Assembly: GCA_013032095.1 (NCBI GenBank)
Contig: WQBJ01000010.1
Span: 1-64,000, forward strand
Direction of reading: 5' to 3'
DNA from: Ruegeria atlantica
GTDB lineage: Bacteria; Pseudomonadota; Alphaproteobacteria; Rhodobacterales; Rhodobacteraceae
DNA length: 64,000 bases
The position numbers were made by a program, and so were the translations under genes. This document shows, piece by piece, positions 25,392 through 34,102 of the stretch (positions are counted from its first letter, which is position 1; each line of letters opens with the position of its first letter). The notes under the pieces were generated by a model. It was not told the origin of the DNA. It made no database searches and saw nothing but the letters and a program-made list of their open reading frames with translations.

Positions 25392-26747
25392 TCATGCGGT
25401 AAGGGATGGCCAATCTGAATTGGACGTGCCCAGCTTGGAAGCGGGCAGGGGCCAGGACATTTTAGCGGAACCTACGACCAGGGCTGGTTTTAGACGATAC
25501 CCGTTGCCCCAGCCTGAAGCTTCGATCTCGGGTGCATAATCGGCAGGCACAGCACTGGTTATGTCCTCATCCGTTTCGGATTTCGCCAGTCGGGCCAGCA
25601 GTTCTGCGGTGCGAGCCAGTGACAACTGGGCAAGCATGATCGAATTGCCCGAGGCGGCCTCGGCCAGTGCCGACAGCACGGCGGCGGCCATCAGATAGCC
25701 TGTCGCGTGATCCAGAGCCTGAACCGGCAGTGGTGTCGGCTTTTCCGCTTTGGCCCAGCTCCGCCCGGCATCTGCGATGCCTGCACTCATCTGCACAAGG
25801 CTGTCAAAACCGCGTCTGGTGGACCATGGCCCTTGCCAGCCATAGGCGTTCAGGGTGACCTCGACCCGGTTCGGAGCCAGCTCATCCCGCTTGGCTTTGG
25901 TTAGGCCAAGGGCATCCAATGCGCCAGGGCGGTAGCCGTGAACGAAAACATCGGCTTGTGAAAGCAAGTCCTGCAACTTGCTCAATCCGGTCGGAGATTT
26001 CAGGTCCAAGTAAGCGCAATGCTTGCCCAGCGAAATATCTGGAATGACGCCAGGCTCGTCCCATCCGGGTGGATCGATGCGCAAAACCTCGGCCCCAAAT
26101 CCAGCCAACGTGCGGGTTGAAACCGGACCTGCCAAAACGCGGGTCAGGTCTAGAACACGCAGGCCTGCAAGCGGCCGGCCGGCCGTTGCTTCGGGGCGGT
26201 CGCGTAACTTTATCTGCCTCGGGCTGTGCCAGCCGATCAGCGGGTCGCGGGAAATGACCCTGCCTTGAGGATGGTCGAGCCATTCCGCGCGGCTGCGCAT
26301 GGCCGCGGCCACGCCGCCCTGGGCGACGATGGCTGTTTCCAGATCAGCAATGGACCAGTCTTTCAGGGCTTGCGCTACGGCGTTTCGATCAGCCTTCACA
26401 CCGAGAACCTTCAGCGCCGCCGATTTGTGGCGGGGCAGGTTGGTGTGTAACCTGATCCAGCCGTCTGAGGCTTGATAATCTCCGGCGACTGCATCCCAGA
26501 GGTCCGGCATTTCCCACCCGTCTGGTTTGAATGAAAAGCCGTACCAGAGCGAGGCCAGGCGATGATCGACAGTAACCTCTGGCGTTTTGGCTGCGAGGCT
26601 CAGAGCAGTCACAAAACGCGCCAGTTCCTGACCGACCGCACCAAAACTGGCCGTCGCAAGTTCGGACACGGCAAAGGCGCTTGGTCGCGCGCCCTTTCCG
26701 GTCGCCTTGTAACCGTCAGAAGCGGGGAGGGCGGAGATCAGGGTCAT
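25392..26747 (-). CDS. CaiB/BaiF-type CoA-transferase with permuted domains
   Basis: Class III CoA-transferases move CoA between carboxylates through a catalytic aspartate. The 451-residue protein contains the Rossmann core GLRVLDLTRVLAGPVSTRTL, AEVLRIDPP, YLDLKSPTG and ADVFVHGYRPGALDALGL, but this begins only near residue 190. The candidate catalytic Asp is in QALDHATGYLM. The first 180 residues contain the parts that normally follow the core (WYGFSFK, ASDGWIRLHTNLPRH), so the order is permuted or the protein is a fusion of a degenerate second half with a complete first half. Last gene of the ABC importer operon; 4-base overlap with the permease. Confidence 0.85.
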   Translation of the reverse strand: MTLISALPASDGYKATGKGARPSAFAVSELATASFGAVGQELARFVTALSLAAKTPEVTVDHRLASLWYGFSFKPDGWEMPDLWDAVAGDYQASDGWIRLHTNLPRHKSAALKVLGVKADRNAVAQALKDWSIADLETAIVAQGGVAAAMRSRAEWLDHPQGRVISRDPLIGWHSPRQIKLRDRPEATAGRPLAGLRVLDLTRVLAGPVSTRTLAGFGAEVLRIDPPGWDEPGVIPDISLGKHCAYLDLKSPTGLSKLQDLLSQADVFVHGYRPGALDALGLTKAKRDELAPNRVEVTLNAYGWQGPWSTRRGFDSLVQMSAGIADAGRSWAKAEKPTPLPVQALDHATGYLMAAAVLSALAEAASGNSIMLAQLSLARTAELLARLAKSETDEDITSAVPADYAPEIEASGWGNGYRLKPALVVGSAKMSWPLPASKLGTSNSDWPSLTA

Positions 26748-27898
26748 TGCTGATACGGGTCCAGGCTGTCGCGCAGACCGTCACCTAGGAAGTTGAAGGC
26801 CAGCACCACGACGATGATCGGAAGCATCGGGATCGCCGTCCACGGGTAAATCTCGATCGAGGCAAGGTTCTGTGCGTCATTCAGCATCACGCCCCAGCTG
26901 ACCGCCGGTGCCCGCAAGCCGAGACCAAGAAAGCTGAGGGCTGTTTCCCCAAGGATCATTGCCGGGATCGACAACGTGGCCGATGCGATCAGGTGGGACA
27001 TGAAGTTCGGTAGCAAGTGCTTGCGGATCACCCGCCCGGAACTTGCGCCCATCATCTCGGCTGCGCGCACGTATTCTTCTTCGCGCAGCGATAGGAATTT
27101 AGCACGAACGGAACGGGCAAGGCCGGGCCAGTCAAGAATGCCCAGAATGATGGAGATGATGAAAAATACCGCAACCGGGCTCCAGTTCGACGGCACGGCA
27201 GCGGACAGTGCCAGCCACAGCGGCAGCTCGGGCAGAGAACGTAGAATCTCGATCACGCGGTTGATGACCCAGTCTATCCTGCCGCCGAAATACCCGGCCA
27301 TCGAGCCAAATATGATTCCAAGGGAAAACGACACCGAAATGCCAATCAGACCCACGGTCAGCGACAGTTGCGCACCGTAGAGAATGCGGCTGAATACGTC
27401 GCGACCCAGGCGGTCGGATCCCCATAAGAACAGTGTCGCACCCTCTGGGGCGCAGAATAGGTGGGTGTCTGATCTGATCAGACCCGCAAGCTTATATTCA
27501 GACCCTTCACAGAAGAACTTAACCGCGCGCGGGTCTTCGAGGTCGGGGACGAACTTCCACTGGAAGGTTTCGAGGTCGGCCTCAGCCACGATGGGAAAGA
27601 CGTGGGGGCCAATGAATTTACCTTCGTAGAACCAATTGACACTTTGCGGGGGCGCATAGAGATGCTCGCCGTTCCGTTCATTCGGTCCATAGGGCGCGAT
27701 GAACCCCGCAAAAGGCAGCATCAAATAGCATAGCAGCAGGAAGATGCCCGAAATCAAGCCCAACTTGTGAGTTCTGAACTTGCGCCAGACAAGCACCCAG
27801 TTTGGCGCGTCCAGGTCTGCACGCTCAAGCTGTTGCAGGGCGGCGTCTGGATCATATGGAGCGTCGTCGACATAGCGACCGTCGGGATGTTGGGTCAT
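26744..27898 (-). CDS. Oligopeptide-type ABC transporter permease (OppC/YejE-like)
   Basis: This inner-membrane permease has 384 residues, longer than OppC because about 100 residues of mostly hydrophilic sequence follow the first helix (LGLISGIFLLLCYLMLPFAGF). The DppC-type core follows: GSDRLGRDVFSRILYGAQLSLTVG, then the coupling helix region EEYVRAAEMMGASSGRVIRKHLLPN and the C-terminal FLGDGLRDSLDP. It is coupled by 4-base overlaps to the second permease and to the CoA-transferase. The extended layout recalls YejE. Confidence 0.92.
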   Translation of the reverse strand: MTQHPDGRYVDDAPYDPDAALQQLERADLDAPNWVLVWRKFRTHKLGLISGIFLLLCYLMLPFAGFIAPYGPNERNGEHLYAPPQSVNWFYEGKFIGPHVFPIVAEADLETFQWKFVPDLEDPRAVKFFCEGSEYKLAGLIRSDTHLFCAPEGATLFLWGSDRLGRDVFSRILYGAQLSLTVGLIGISVSFSLGIIFGSMAGYFGGRIDWVINRVIEILRSLPELPLWLALSAAVPSNWSPVAVFFIISIILGILDWPGLARSVRAKFLSLREEEYVRAAEMMGASSGRVIRKHLLPNFMSHLIASATLSIPAMILGETALSFLGLGLRAPAVSWGVMLNDAQNLASIEIYPWTAIPMLPIIVVVLAFNFLGDGLRDSLDPYQQ

Positions 27899-28923
27899 GC
27901 TTCACGCCCCTCGTACCGGATGCGCGGGTCCAGCATAACCAGCAGGATGTCAGAGATCATGGTGCCGATCAGGGTTAGCAGAGCTACGAACATCAGGATG
28001 AAGGCGGACAGGAACTGGTCCTGTGTTTTCAGCGCCGTCAGCAAGGCCGGTCCGATCGTCTGCAGACCCAGCACGACTGAGACCAGAACCGAACCGGACA
28101 CCATCGAGGGCAGCAGATTGCCGATATCTGCCACGAAAGGATTGAAGGCAACGCGCAGCGGATATTTCGTCAGCATCCGTGACGGGGACATGCCTTTGGC
28201 GATAGCGGTTTCCACATAAGGTTTGCCAAGCTCGTCTAGCATATTGGCACGCAAGCGTTGCATCATGGCCGATGCACCTGATGTGCCAATGACAAAGGTT
28301 GGTACGATCAGGTGGACGAGGATGGACTTCATTTTCTCCCAGCTCATTGGCTGGCCTTCAAATGAAGGATCCATCAGGCCCCCAATCGGCAAGTTGAAAT
28401 ACCGGTGGCCGTAATAGAACAGGATCAGCGCCAGCAGAAAGTTCGGGGTGGCCAGGCCGAGGTAGCCGACAAAGGCCGAAGTATAGTCGATCCACGTCCG
28501 CGACCGCGCCGCAGCGATGACGCCCAAGGGTAGGGCGACCGCATAAACGAAGAGAATCGCGGCCAGATTGACGACTACTGTCAGCCAGAGGGTGTCACCC
28601 ACGATCTCGGCCACCGGGCGGTCAAATTCGAAGGACCAACCATAGTTGCCTTGCAGCAGCCCTTCAAACCCATGAGGGCCGGGCCAGAAGCCCATCCAGA
28701 TCAGGTATTGCTCCGAGATGGGCCGGTCCAGCGCATATTCGGTGCGCAGGAATTCAGCCTTGGCAACGCCGGCAGACTGGCCCGAAGCCTGCAACTCCGC
28801 GATCTGGTTGCTCAGGTAATCACCGGGCGGCAGGTTGATGATCACGAAGATCAGTACCGACACCACCAGCAGCGTCAGCAGCATCGTGAAAAAGCGATAG
28901 ACTGCATAGCGCAGCATAACCAT
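27895..28923 (-). CDS. Oligopeptide-type ABC transporter permease (OppB/YejB-like)
   Basis: The 342-residue protein has the DppB/OppB layout: an N-terminal helix MLRYAVYRFFTMLLTLLVVSVLIF, the NLPPGDYLSN segment, several further helices and the cytoplasmic coupling motif YVETAIAKGMSPSRMLTKYPLR. AGGAGCAG stands 8 bases before the ATG. It pairs with the OppC-like permease in one importer. Confidence 0.93.
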   Translation of the reverse strand: MVMLRYAVYRFFTMLLTLLVVSVLIFVIINLPPGDYLSNQIAELQASGQSAGVAKAEFLRTEYALDRPISEQYLIWMGFWPGPHGFEGLLQGNYGWSFEFDRPVAEIVGDTLWLTVVVNLAAILFVYAVALPLGVIAAARSRTWIDYTSAFVGYLGLATPNFLLALILFYYGHRYFNLPIGGLMDPSFEGQPMSWEKMKSILVHLIVPTFVIGTSGASAMMQRLRANMLDELGKPYVETAIAKGMSPSRMLTKYPLRVAFNPFVADIGNLLPSMVSGSVLVSVVLGLQTIGPALLTALKTQDQFLSAFILMFVALLTLIGTMISDILLVMLDPRIRYEGREA

Positions 28924-28937
28924 TTAGCTGCTCCTGA

Positions 28938-30848
28938 TCAGTCGGCGAAGAAGAATTCGTCCGGCCGGTGAATGCCGAAATGGGCGCCGGGCTCCCAAGC
29001 CCACATGGCCTGTTCAGGCACGTTGCGCAGGCGGTTGGAAACCACAACCGGCTGAGGCGCGCCATTCAAGATGCCGATGGCATACAGCTGGTCGGCATGG
29101 ATGTTCAGCATTTCGGTCCAGATTGCCTTGCGCTCGTCATCAGAGGTGGCAACTTCCCAATCATGGGCCAGTTGCATCAGACGTTCGGCCTCGGGCATAT
29201 CGGGCGCTTCGCCCACATCACCGCTGGTCTGATAGTATTGTCCCCATTTCGGCCAGGCGAGAAAGACCTGATCGGTTGGAGCCAGATAGGCGGGCGAGGT
29301 GTGGGCCTGCGGAATGCCGTCATCCCAGCCGAACCACACCGAGGCCATGGTGTTGCCCGCAAACACACGGTTGCGCAGAATGTCCCGGTCCAGCGGGCGC
29401 ATCACCAAATCCACACCGATCTCGCGCCATGTGTCGGTGACAATCTGCAAGGCGTTCTCGACCTCTTGCCGTTCACCGGCGGTTTCGATGATCAATTCCA
29501 TCGGGCGACCGTCAGGCAACAAGCGGATTCCGTTCCTGCTGCGCTCGGTCAGACCGGCCTCGTCCAGCAGGGCATTGGCCTGTTCGACGTCGAATTGCGC
29601 CCAAGCCTGTGCGTTTTCTTCGGAGTAAAACGGAGAGGCCGGCAGGACTGACATCGCGCCAGGGAGGGCCAGTTTGAAGTACAGCGCTTGGTTGATCGTC
29701 TCGCGATCAATGGCCAAAGACAAGGCACGGCGTACGCGTACATCGCGCAGGACCTCGCGCCACCCTTCATCTGCAAAGTTCAAGTTGGGATAGATTGCAA
29801 TCTGCGAGGCCACCCCGGTCTTCCATAGCCGAGTTTTATAGTTGCCGACCTCTTCGCCTTTTTTCAGGATCGAAGCATCGCGGAACGCCAGCCCACGCCC
29901 TTGCAGGTCTGTCTCTCCGGCATTGGCCTTAGCGGCAACCAGACCGGGGGCGACGATCTCCATCTCGACCACGTCGATATAGGGGAGTTGCACGCCTTTG
30001 CTGTCGATGCGGTGATAGTATGGGTTGCGCACGAAATTGTGCCGAATTTTCTTGCCCGAGCTGGCGTTCAGCCAAGGCTGTAGCGTCGGCAACTCGTGGT
30101 TGTCGTATTTGTACAAATTGTCCAGCTTGTTATGCAGCGCTGCCCAGCTTTTGACGCGGGCATCGTTGACCAGAAAGGACAGTTCTTCGGCGTCGGCATA
30201 TTTCTCGTGATATTGTTTTAGAAACTCGGCAGGCCGGTAGATGAACGGCGGGCGAGCTTGAGCCAACGATTGCAGGAAATCGGGGTTGGGGTCCTCCCAT
30301 TCATAAACGACGGTGGTCTCGTCAGGGAAGGAGACGGTTGGCAGCTTGCCTTCGACGATCAGAAAATCGGGCGGGCCAGAGGGGCTGAGAAGCTCGTTAT
30401 TTGCAACGTCTTCCCACCAGTACCGAAAATCCTCCGAAGTGAAAGGCGACCCGTCGGACCACTTGTGCCCTTCGCGTAGGTTCAGCGTGAATTTGCGGTT
30501 GCCGTCGCTCTCGAACGACTCAAGCAAGTCGGGGACCAATTCATAATTCTCGTTGAACCCGACCAATCGGGCGTAGCCGTACACAACCATCTGGCGAATG
30601 TCCTTGGACCGAGTGACCATGGTGCGCAATGTGCCGCCGGGTGTTCCGAACTCCCGACCTTTGGCAGCCAGATCTACGACCAGCGGTTCGGCGGGAAGGC
30701 GTTCCTGAATAGGTGGCAGGTTGCCTGCATTCACCTCGGTGGCCCAGAATTCTCCTTCCAGCGGGGTGGGTGTCTCTGCCGTTGCGGGCAGCATCCATGC
30801 GGCGGCCAGCGTGGCGGCCAGAAACAGGGGGCGAGTGGTCTTAAACAT
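28938..30848 (-). CDS. Family 5 extracellular solute-binding protein
   Basis: The periplasmic receptor of the importer is 636 residues, larger than OppA (about 540), like YejA- or AgpA-type proteins. A signal peptide ends near residue 24 (PATA|ET). Family 5 features are the MVTRSKDIRQMVVYGYARLVGFNENYELVPDLLES region, FTLNLREGHKWSDGSPFTSEDFRYWW and VRRALSLAIDRETINQALY. The ligand may be a peptide, opine or oligosaccharide; the sequence alone does not decide. Its ATG overlaps the ATPase stop by 8 bases. Confidence 0.93.
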   Translation of the reverse strand: MFKTTRPLFLAATLAAAWMLPATAETPTPLEGEFWATEVNAGNLPPIQERLPAEPLVVDLAAKGREFGTPGGTLRTMVTRSKDIRQMVVYGYARLVGFNENYELVPDLLESFESDGNRKFTLNLREGHKWSDGSPFTSEDFRYWWEDVANNELLSPSGPPDFLIVEGKLPTVSFPDETTVVYEWEDPNPDFLQSLAQARPPFIYRPAEFLKQYHEKYADAEELSFLVNDARVKSWAALHNKLDNLYKYDNHELPTLQPWLNASSGKKIRHNFVRNPYYHRIDSKGVQLPYIDVVEMEIVAPGLVAAKANAGETDLQGRGLAFRDASILKKGEEVGNYKTRLWKTGVASQIAIYPNLNFADEGWREVLRDVRVRRALSLAIDRETINQALYFKLALPGAMSVLPASPFYSEENAQAWAQFDVEQANALLDEAGLTERSRNGIRLLPDGRPMELIIETAGERQEVENALQIVTDTWREIGVDLVMRPLDRDILRNRVFAGNTMASVWFGWDDGIPQAHTSPAYLAPTDQVFLAWPKWGQYYQTSGDVGEAPDMPEAERLMQLAHDWEVATSDDERKAIWTEMLNIHADQLYAIGILNGAPQPVVVSNRLRNVPEQAMWAWEPGAHFGIHRPDEFFFAD

Positions 30849-32613
30849 GGCATCTTACCTTATGGCCGGGCTCCATCTCTACCAGTGAAGGTATCACGGA
30901 GTCCGTAAATCGGAAGGCGTCATCCCAACTGTCTGGCGAACCTGCGCCCAAAGCAACCAATTTCAGGTCAATGGGTCGGTTGATGTCAGGTTCTGGCTGA
31001 GCGGCAATCAGCGCCTTGGTGTAAGGGTGGCGGGGGTTGTAGAAAAGGGTCTCGGGCGGGGCCTGTTCGACCACCAGCCCGCGGCGCATAACGGCAACTT
31101 CGTCGGCGATGCGTGCGACAACGGCAAGGTCATGCGAGATGAAGAAATAAGATAGGTTCAGACTGTCTTGCAGGTTTTCCAGCAGCGTCAGGATCTGCTC
31201 CTGAACGGAAACATCCAGTGCCGAGGTTGGCTCGTCACAGACGATCAGTTGCGGGTCTAGCATCATCGCTCGGGCAATGGACAGGCGCTGCCGCTGCCCG
31301 CCGGAAAAGGCGTGAGGGTAGCGTTTCAGCATATCCGCGTTTAGGCCCACCCGTTGTAGCATCTCGGCAGCTTTGTCCCGCTGTTCTGATGCCGACCCGA
31401 TATTGTGTATCTCCAGCGGCTCGGTCATCGCGTCCTGAATGCGCATCCGGGGGCTCAGCGAGCTGTAGGGGTCTTGAAACACCATCTGCGCCTTGCGCTG
31501 AAAGGCAGTGCGTTGGGCGCGGGTCATGTGGTGTACGGTGATCGGGTCTTCGGCGGCAGAGGTGCGAAACAGTACCTCTCCACCGGGGTCGGGTGGCTCG
31601 GCGCCCAAGGCGATGCGCGCGGCCGTGGTCTTTCCCGATCCGCTTTCTCCCACAATGGCCAGAGTTTTGCCGCGCGCCAGTTTCAGATCAACTCCCCGAC
31701 AGGCATGGATCAGACGCTCCCCCTGCCAGCCTCTGCTGGACCGCATGGTGTAGGTCTTGGACACATCCTTCATTTGCAGGATCAGGTCCTCGTCGGGCAT
31801 TGGAATCCCGACCGCTTCCTTATCGGGGATCTCGGGCGCTGCGTTGAACAGTTGCTGCGTATAGGGATGTGCAGGCGCGGTCAGGATAGGTGCGGCGGCA
31901 CCCGACTCCATCACGCGGCCCTTGTGCATGACGACGACCTGCTCGGCCATGTTGGCCACAACGCCCAGATCGTGCGTGACAAGGATCAGCGCCATTCCGG
32001 TCTCGCGCTGCAACTCCTTGATCAGACCCAGCACCTGAGCCTGTGTCGTTACGTCAAGCGCTGTGGTTGGTTCATCCGCTATCAGAAGTTCCGGTTTGGA
32101 CACCATCGCCATTGCAATCATCGCACGCTGACGCATACCACCGGACAACTCGAACGGGTAAGAATCATAGGCGCGCTGAGGGTCAGGAAATCCTACACGT
32201 TCGAACTGCGTAATGACTTCTTTGCGAGCCTGTGCCTCGGAAGCGCCGCGGTGTAGCCACAGAACTTCGCTGACCTGATTGCCGATCTTGTGTAAAGGTG
32301 ACAGGGACCGCATCGGTTCCTGAAAGATCATCGAGACCCGGTTACCGCGAATGCCGCGCATCTCACGTTCGTTGATCCGGGTCAGGTCCACCATGCCCTT
32401 AGAATCATTTAGAGTAATCGTGCCACTGCGAATCTGAGCCGTTCGCGGCAAAATGCGTAAGGCGGCACGGCACGAGATGGTTTTGCCCGATCCGGACTCA
32501 CCCACCAGAGCGAGTGTTTGCCCAGCCTCCACATCAAAGTTGACGCCTTTGACAACGGCCTCACCCGCACCAAATCCGATGCTGAGATCGCGGACAGACA
32601 GCAACGCGGTCAT
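30841..32613 (-). CDS. Dual-domain ABC transporter ATPase (YejF/GsiA-like)
   Basis: This 590-residue protein fuses two oligopeptide-type ATPase domains. Each has its own Walker A (GESGSGKTIS near residue 38, GESGSGKTTA near 327), signature (ELSGGMRQRAMIAM; AFSGGQRQRLSIAR), Walker B (LLIADEP; LIVCDEP) and H-loop histidine (VTHD; ISHD). It is the first gene of the operon ATPase, binding protein, two permeases, CoA-transferase, reading leftward from a 234-base divergent region shared with the methyltransferase gene. Confidence 0.95.
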   Translation of the reverse strand: MTALLSVRDLSIGFGAGEAVVKGVNFDVEAGQTLALVGESGSGKTISCRAALRILPRTAQIRSGTITLNDSKGMVDLTRINEREMRGIRGNRVSMIFQEPMRSLSPLHKIGNQVSEVLWLHRGASEAQARKEVITQFERVGFPDPQRAYDSYPFELSGGMRQRAMIAMAMVSKPELLIADEPTTALDVTTQAQVLGLIKELQRETGMALILVTHDLGVVANMAEQVVVMHKGRVMESGAAAPILTAPAHPYTQQLFNAAPEIPDKEAVGIPMPDEDLILQMKDVSKTYTMRSSRGWQGERLIHACRGVDLKLARGKTLAIVGESGSGKTTAARIALGAEPPDPGGEVLFRTSAAEDPITVHHMTRAQRTAFQRKAQMVFQDPYSSLSPRMRIQDAMTEPLEIHNIGSASEQRDKAAEMLQRVGLNADMLKRYPHAFSGGQRQRLSIARAMMLDPQLIVCDEPTSALDVSVQEQILTLLENLQDSLNLSYFFISHDLAVVARIADEVAVMRRGLVVEQAPPETLFYNPRHPYTKALIAAQPEPDINRPIDLKLVALGAGSPDSWDDAFRFTDSVIPSLVEMEPGHKVRCHV

Positions 32614-32847
32614 GCGGGTATTCCACCCGTTCGGCCGTAGTTCGGCATCGGCTTGATCAACTCCCCGTGTTTTTTGACGCAGTTTCGCGCGGTTGGGGCA
32701 GGCTAGTCAAACCCGTTCTTACGCCGAAATGTCGCGGAATTGTGAATCTGACGCCAATTTGCCTACACAAAGTCTTGAGGATTTGTCATCAAATGCCTTG
32801 TCGGCCACATCTAACAAGTCGACTTACTATCAAGGAGATATTTCCCC

Positions 32848-33345
32848 GTGTCCGACGACCAAAGCCGACTGGATCTGTTTATTGACCGCATGGTGTCGCA
32901 GCGCGCCTGTCTGGATTTTGCCATCGCCGAAACGCGCGGCATGTCAGGTCCGGTTTTCGAGCTGGGTCTGGGCAATGGGCGCACCTATCATCACATGGTG
33001 CAATACGTGAAGAACCGCCCAGTCTATGTTTTCGAGAGAGCGGTGGCCTCTCATCCAGATTCCACACCGCCCGAGGACCGAGTGATTCTGGGGGATGTGC
33101 GCGAGACGCTGCCCGCCGCTTTGGACCGATTTGGCGCGACAGCAAGCCTTATTCACGCCGATCTCGGCGGTCATAACCGCGAAAAGAACGACGCTTTTGC
33201 CAGGTTCGTATCGCCCCTGATTGAGCCTCTGCTGGCCGAAGGCGGGCTGATGGTCTCCAGCGACCGGATGTATTTCAATGGCCTGACCGAAATTCCCCTG
33301 CCGCTCGGTGCCGTCGAGGGCCGGTGTTTTATCTATCGCCGTTAA
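32848..33345 (+). CDS. Small SAM-dependent methyltransferase (copy B)
   Basis: The 165-residue protein is a divergent paralogue of the methyltransferase at 16072-16548: both share the FELGLGNGRTYHHM glycine motif, an HPDSTPPED segment after the second strand and an HADLGGHNREKND-like stretch (HYDFGRGIKEED in the other copy). The start is a GTG with AAGGAG about ten bases upstream. The substrate is unknown. It is followed by a glutathione transferase gene 16 bases on, probably in one transcript. Confidence 0.75.
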   Translation: MSDDQSRLDLFIDRMVSQRACLDFAIAETRGMSGPVFELGLGNGRTYHHMVQYVKNRPVYVFERAVASHPDSTPPEDRVILGDVRETLPAALDRFGATASLIHADLGGHNREKNDAFARFVSPLIEPLLAEGGLMVSSDRMYFNGLTEIPLPLGAVEGRCFIYRR

Positions 33346-33361
33346 GCCTCAGGAGCGTTCC

Positions 33362-33991
33362 ATGCTGTTCTACGATTGCTCGACGGCCCCCAACCCACGC
33401 CGCGCCCGCATGTTCATTGCCGAGAAGGGATTGAACATCGAGACCCGCGAGGTCTCGATCGCAAAGGGAGAGCAACTGAGCGATGCGTTTAAAGCGGTAA
33501 ACCCAAACGCAACTGTTCCAGTGCTGATCACCGATGAAGGCGCAGCATTGACCGAAAACCTTGGTATTGCCGCTTATCTCGAAGCCCGCTTTCCTGAGCC
33601 GCCTTTGATGGGGCGCACCCCGGATGAAAAGGGGCGGGTTTTGATGTGGAACAGTATTGTCGAGCAGCAAGGTGGGCAACCCATCGCCGAGACGCTTCGC
33701 AACACGCATCCGGCCTTTGCCGACAGGGCGATTCCGGGGTCAGTGAATCATGCTCAGATTCCTGAACTCGCGCAGCGTGGGGCCGGGCGCGTTGAACATT
33801 TCTTCGAATTGCTCGAAACGCGATTGGCGGAAAGCTCCTATATCGCCGGGAGCGAGTTTACGCTGGCCGATATCACCACCTTTGTCTTTGTGGACTTTGC
33901 TCGTGTGATCAAGAAGCGAATTCCAAAGGAAAATTCAGCCACGCTGGCGTGGTATGAAACGATCAGCGCCCGTCCCAGCGCTCAGCTCTAA
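33362..33991 (+). CDS. Glutathione S-transferase family protein
   Basis: The protein (209 residues) has an N-terminal thioredoxin-like domain, MLFYDCSTAPNPRRARMFIAEKGLNIE, with the cis-proline glutathione-binding segment ATVPVLITDEGAALTENLGIAAYLE, and a helical C-terminal domain with GSEFTLADITTFVFVDF. Ser/Cys near residues 6-7 may be the thiol-activating residue. The frame extends upstream into the preceding gene; the ATG at 33362 behind AGGAGCG is the natural start. Confidence 0.92.
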   Translation: MLFYDCSTAPNPRRARMFIAEKGLNIETREVSIAKGEQLSDAFKAVNPNATVPVLITDEGAALTENLGIAAYLEARFPEPPLMGRTPDEKGRVLMWNSIVEQQGGQPIAETLRNTHPAFADRAIPGSVNHAQIPELAQRGAGRVEHFFELLETRLAESSYIAGSEFTLADITTFVFVDFARVIKKRIPKENSATLAWYETISARPSAQL

Positions 33992-34028
33992 TCCGGTAGT
34001 TTTCGTTCGCAAACTGCGCGCGGATAGA

Positions 34029-34062
34029 ACTGTACAGAAATGTCTAGACAGAAGTGAACAGT
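34029..34062. promoter_or_regulatory. 34-bp interrupted palindrome, candidate TetR operator
   Basis: The centre is the perfect palindrome TGTCTAGACA (34041-34050). Four bases out on each side lie ACTGTaCA (34029-34036) and TGaACAGT (34055-34062), which are inverted repeats of each other except for one base. The element sits 40 bases upstream of the first ATG of the operon that encodes its own TetR regulator, where an autoregulatory operator is expected. Binding by that regulator is inference. Confidence 0.6.
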
Positions 34063-34102
34063 GAGTTTAGCGTCCACTGCGTGCCATGCAGGGGAGGGCA
34101 GG

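Noticed and set aside
32816..32825. Palindrome AAGTCGACTT upstream of methyltransferase copy B
   Set aside because: A lone 10-base palindrome around a common hexamer, with no repeated half-sites, is weak evidence for an operator.
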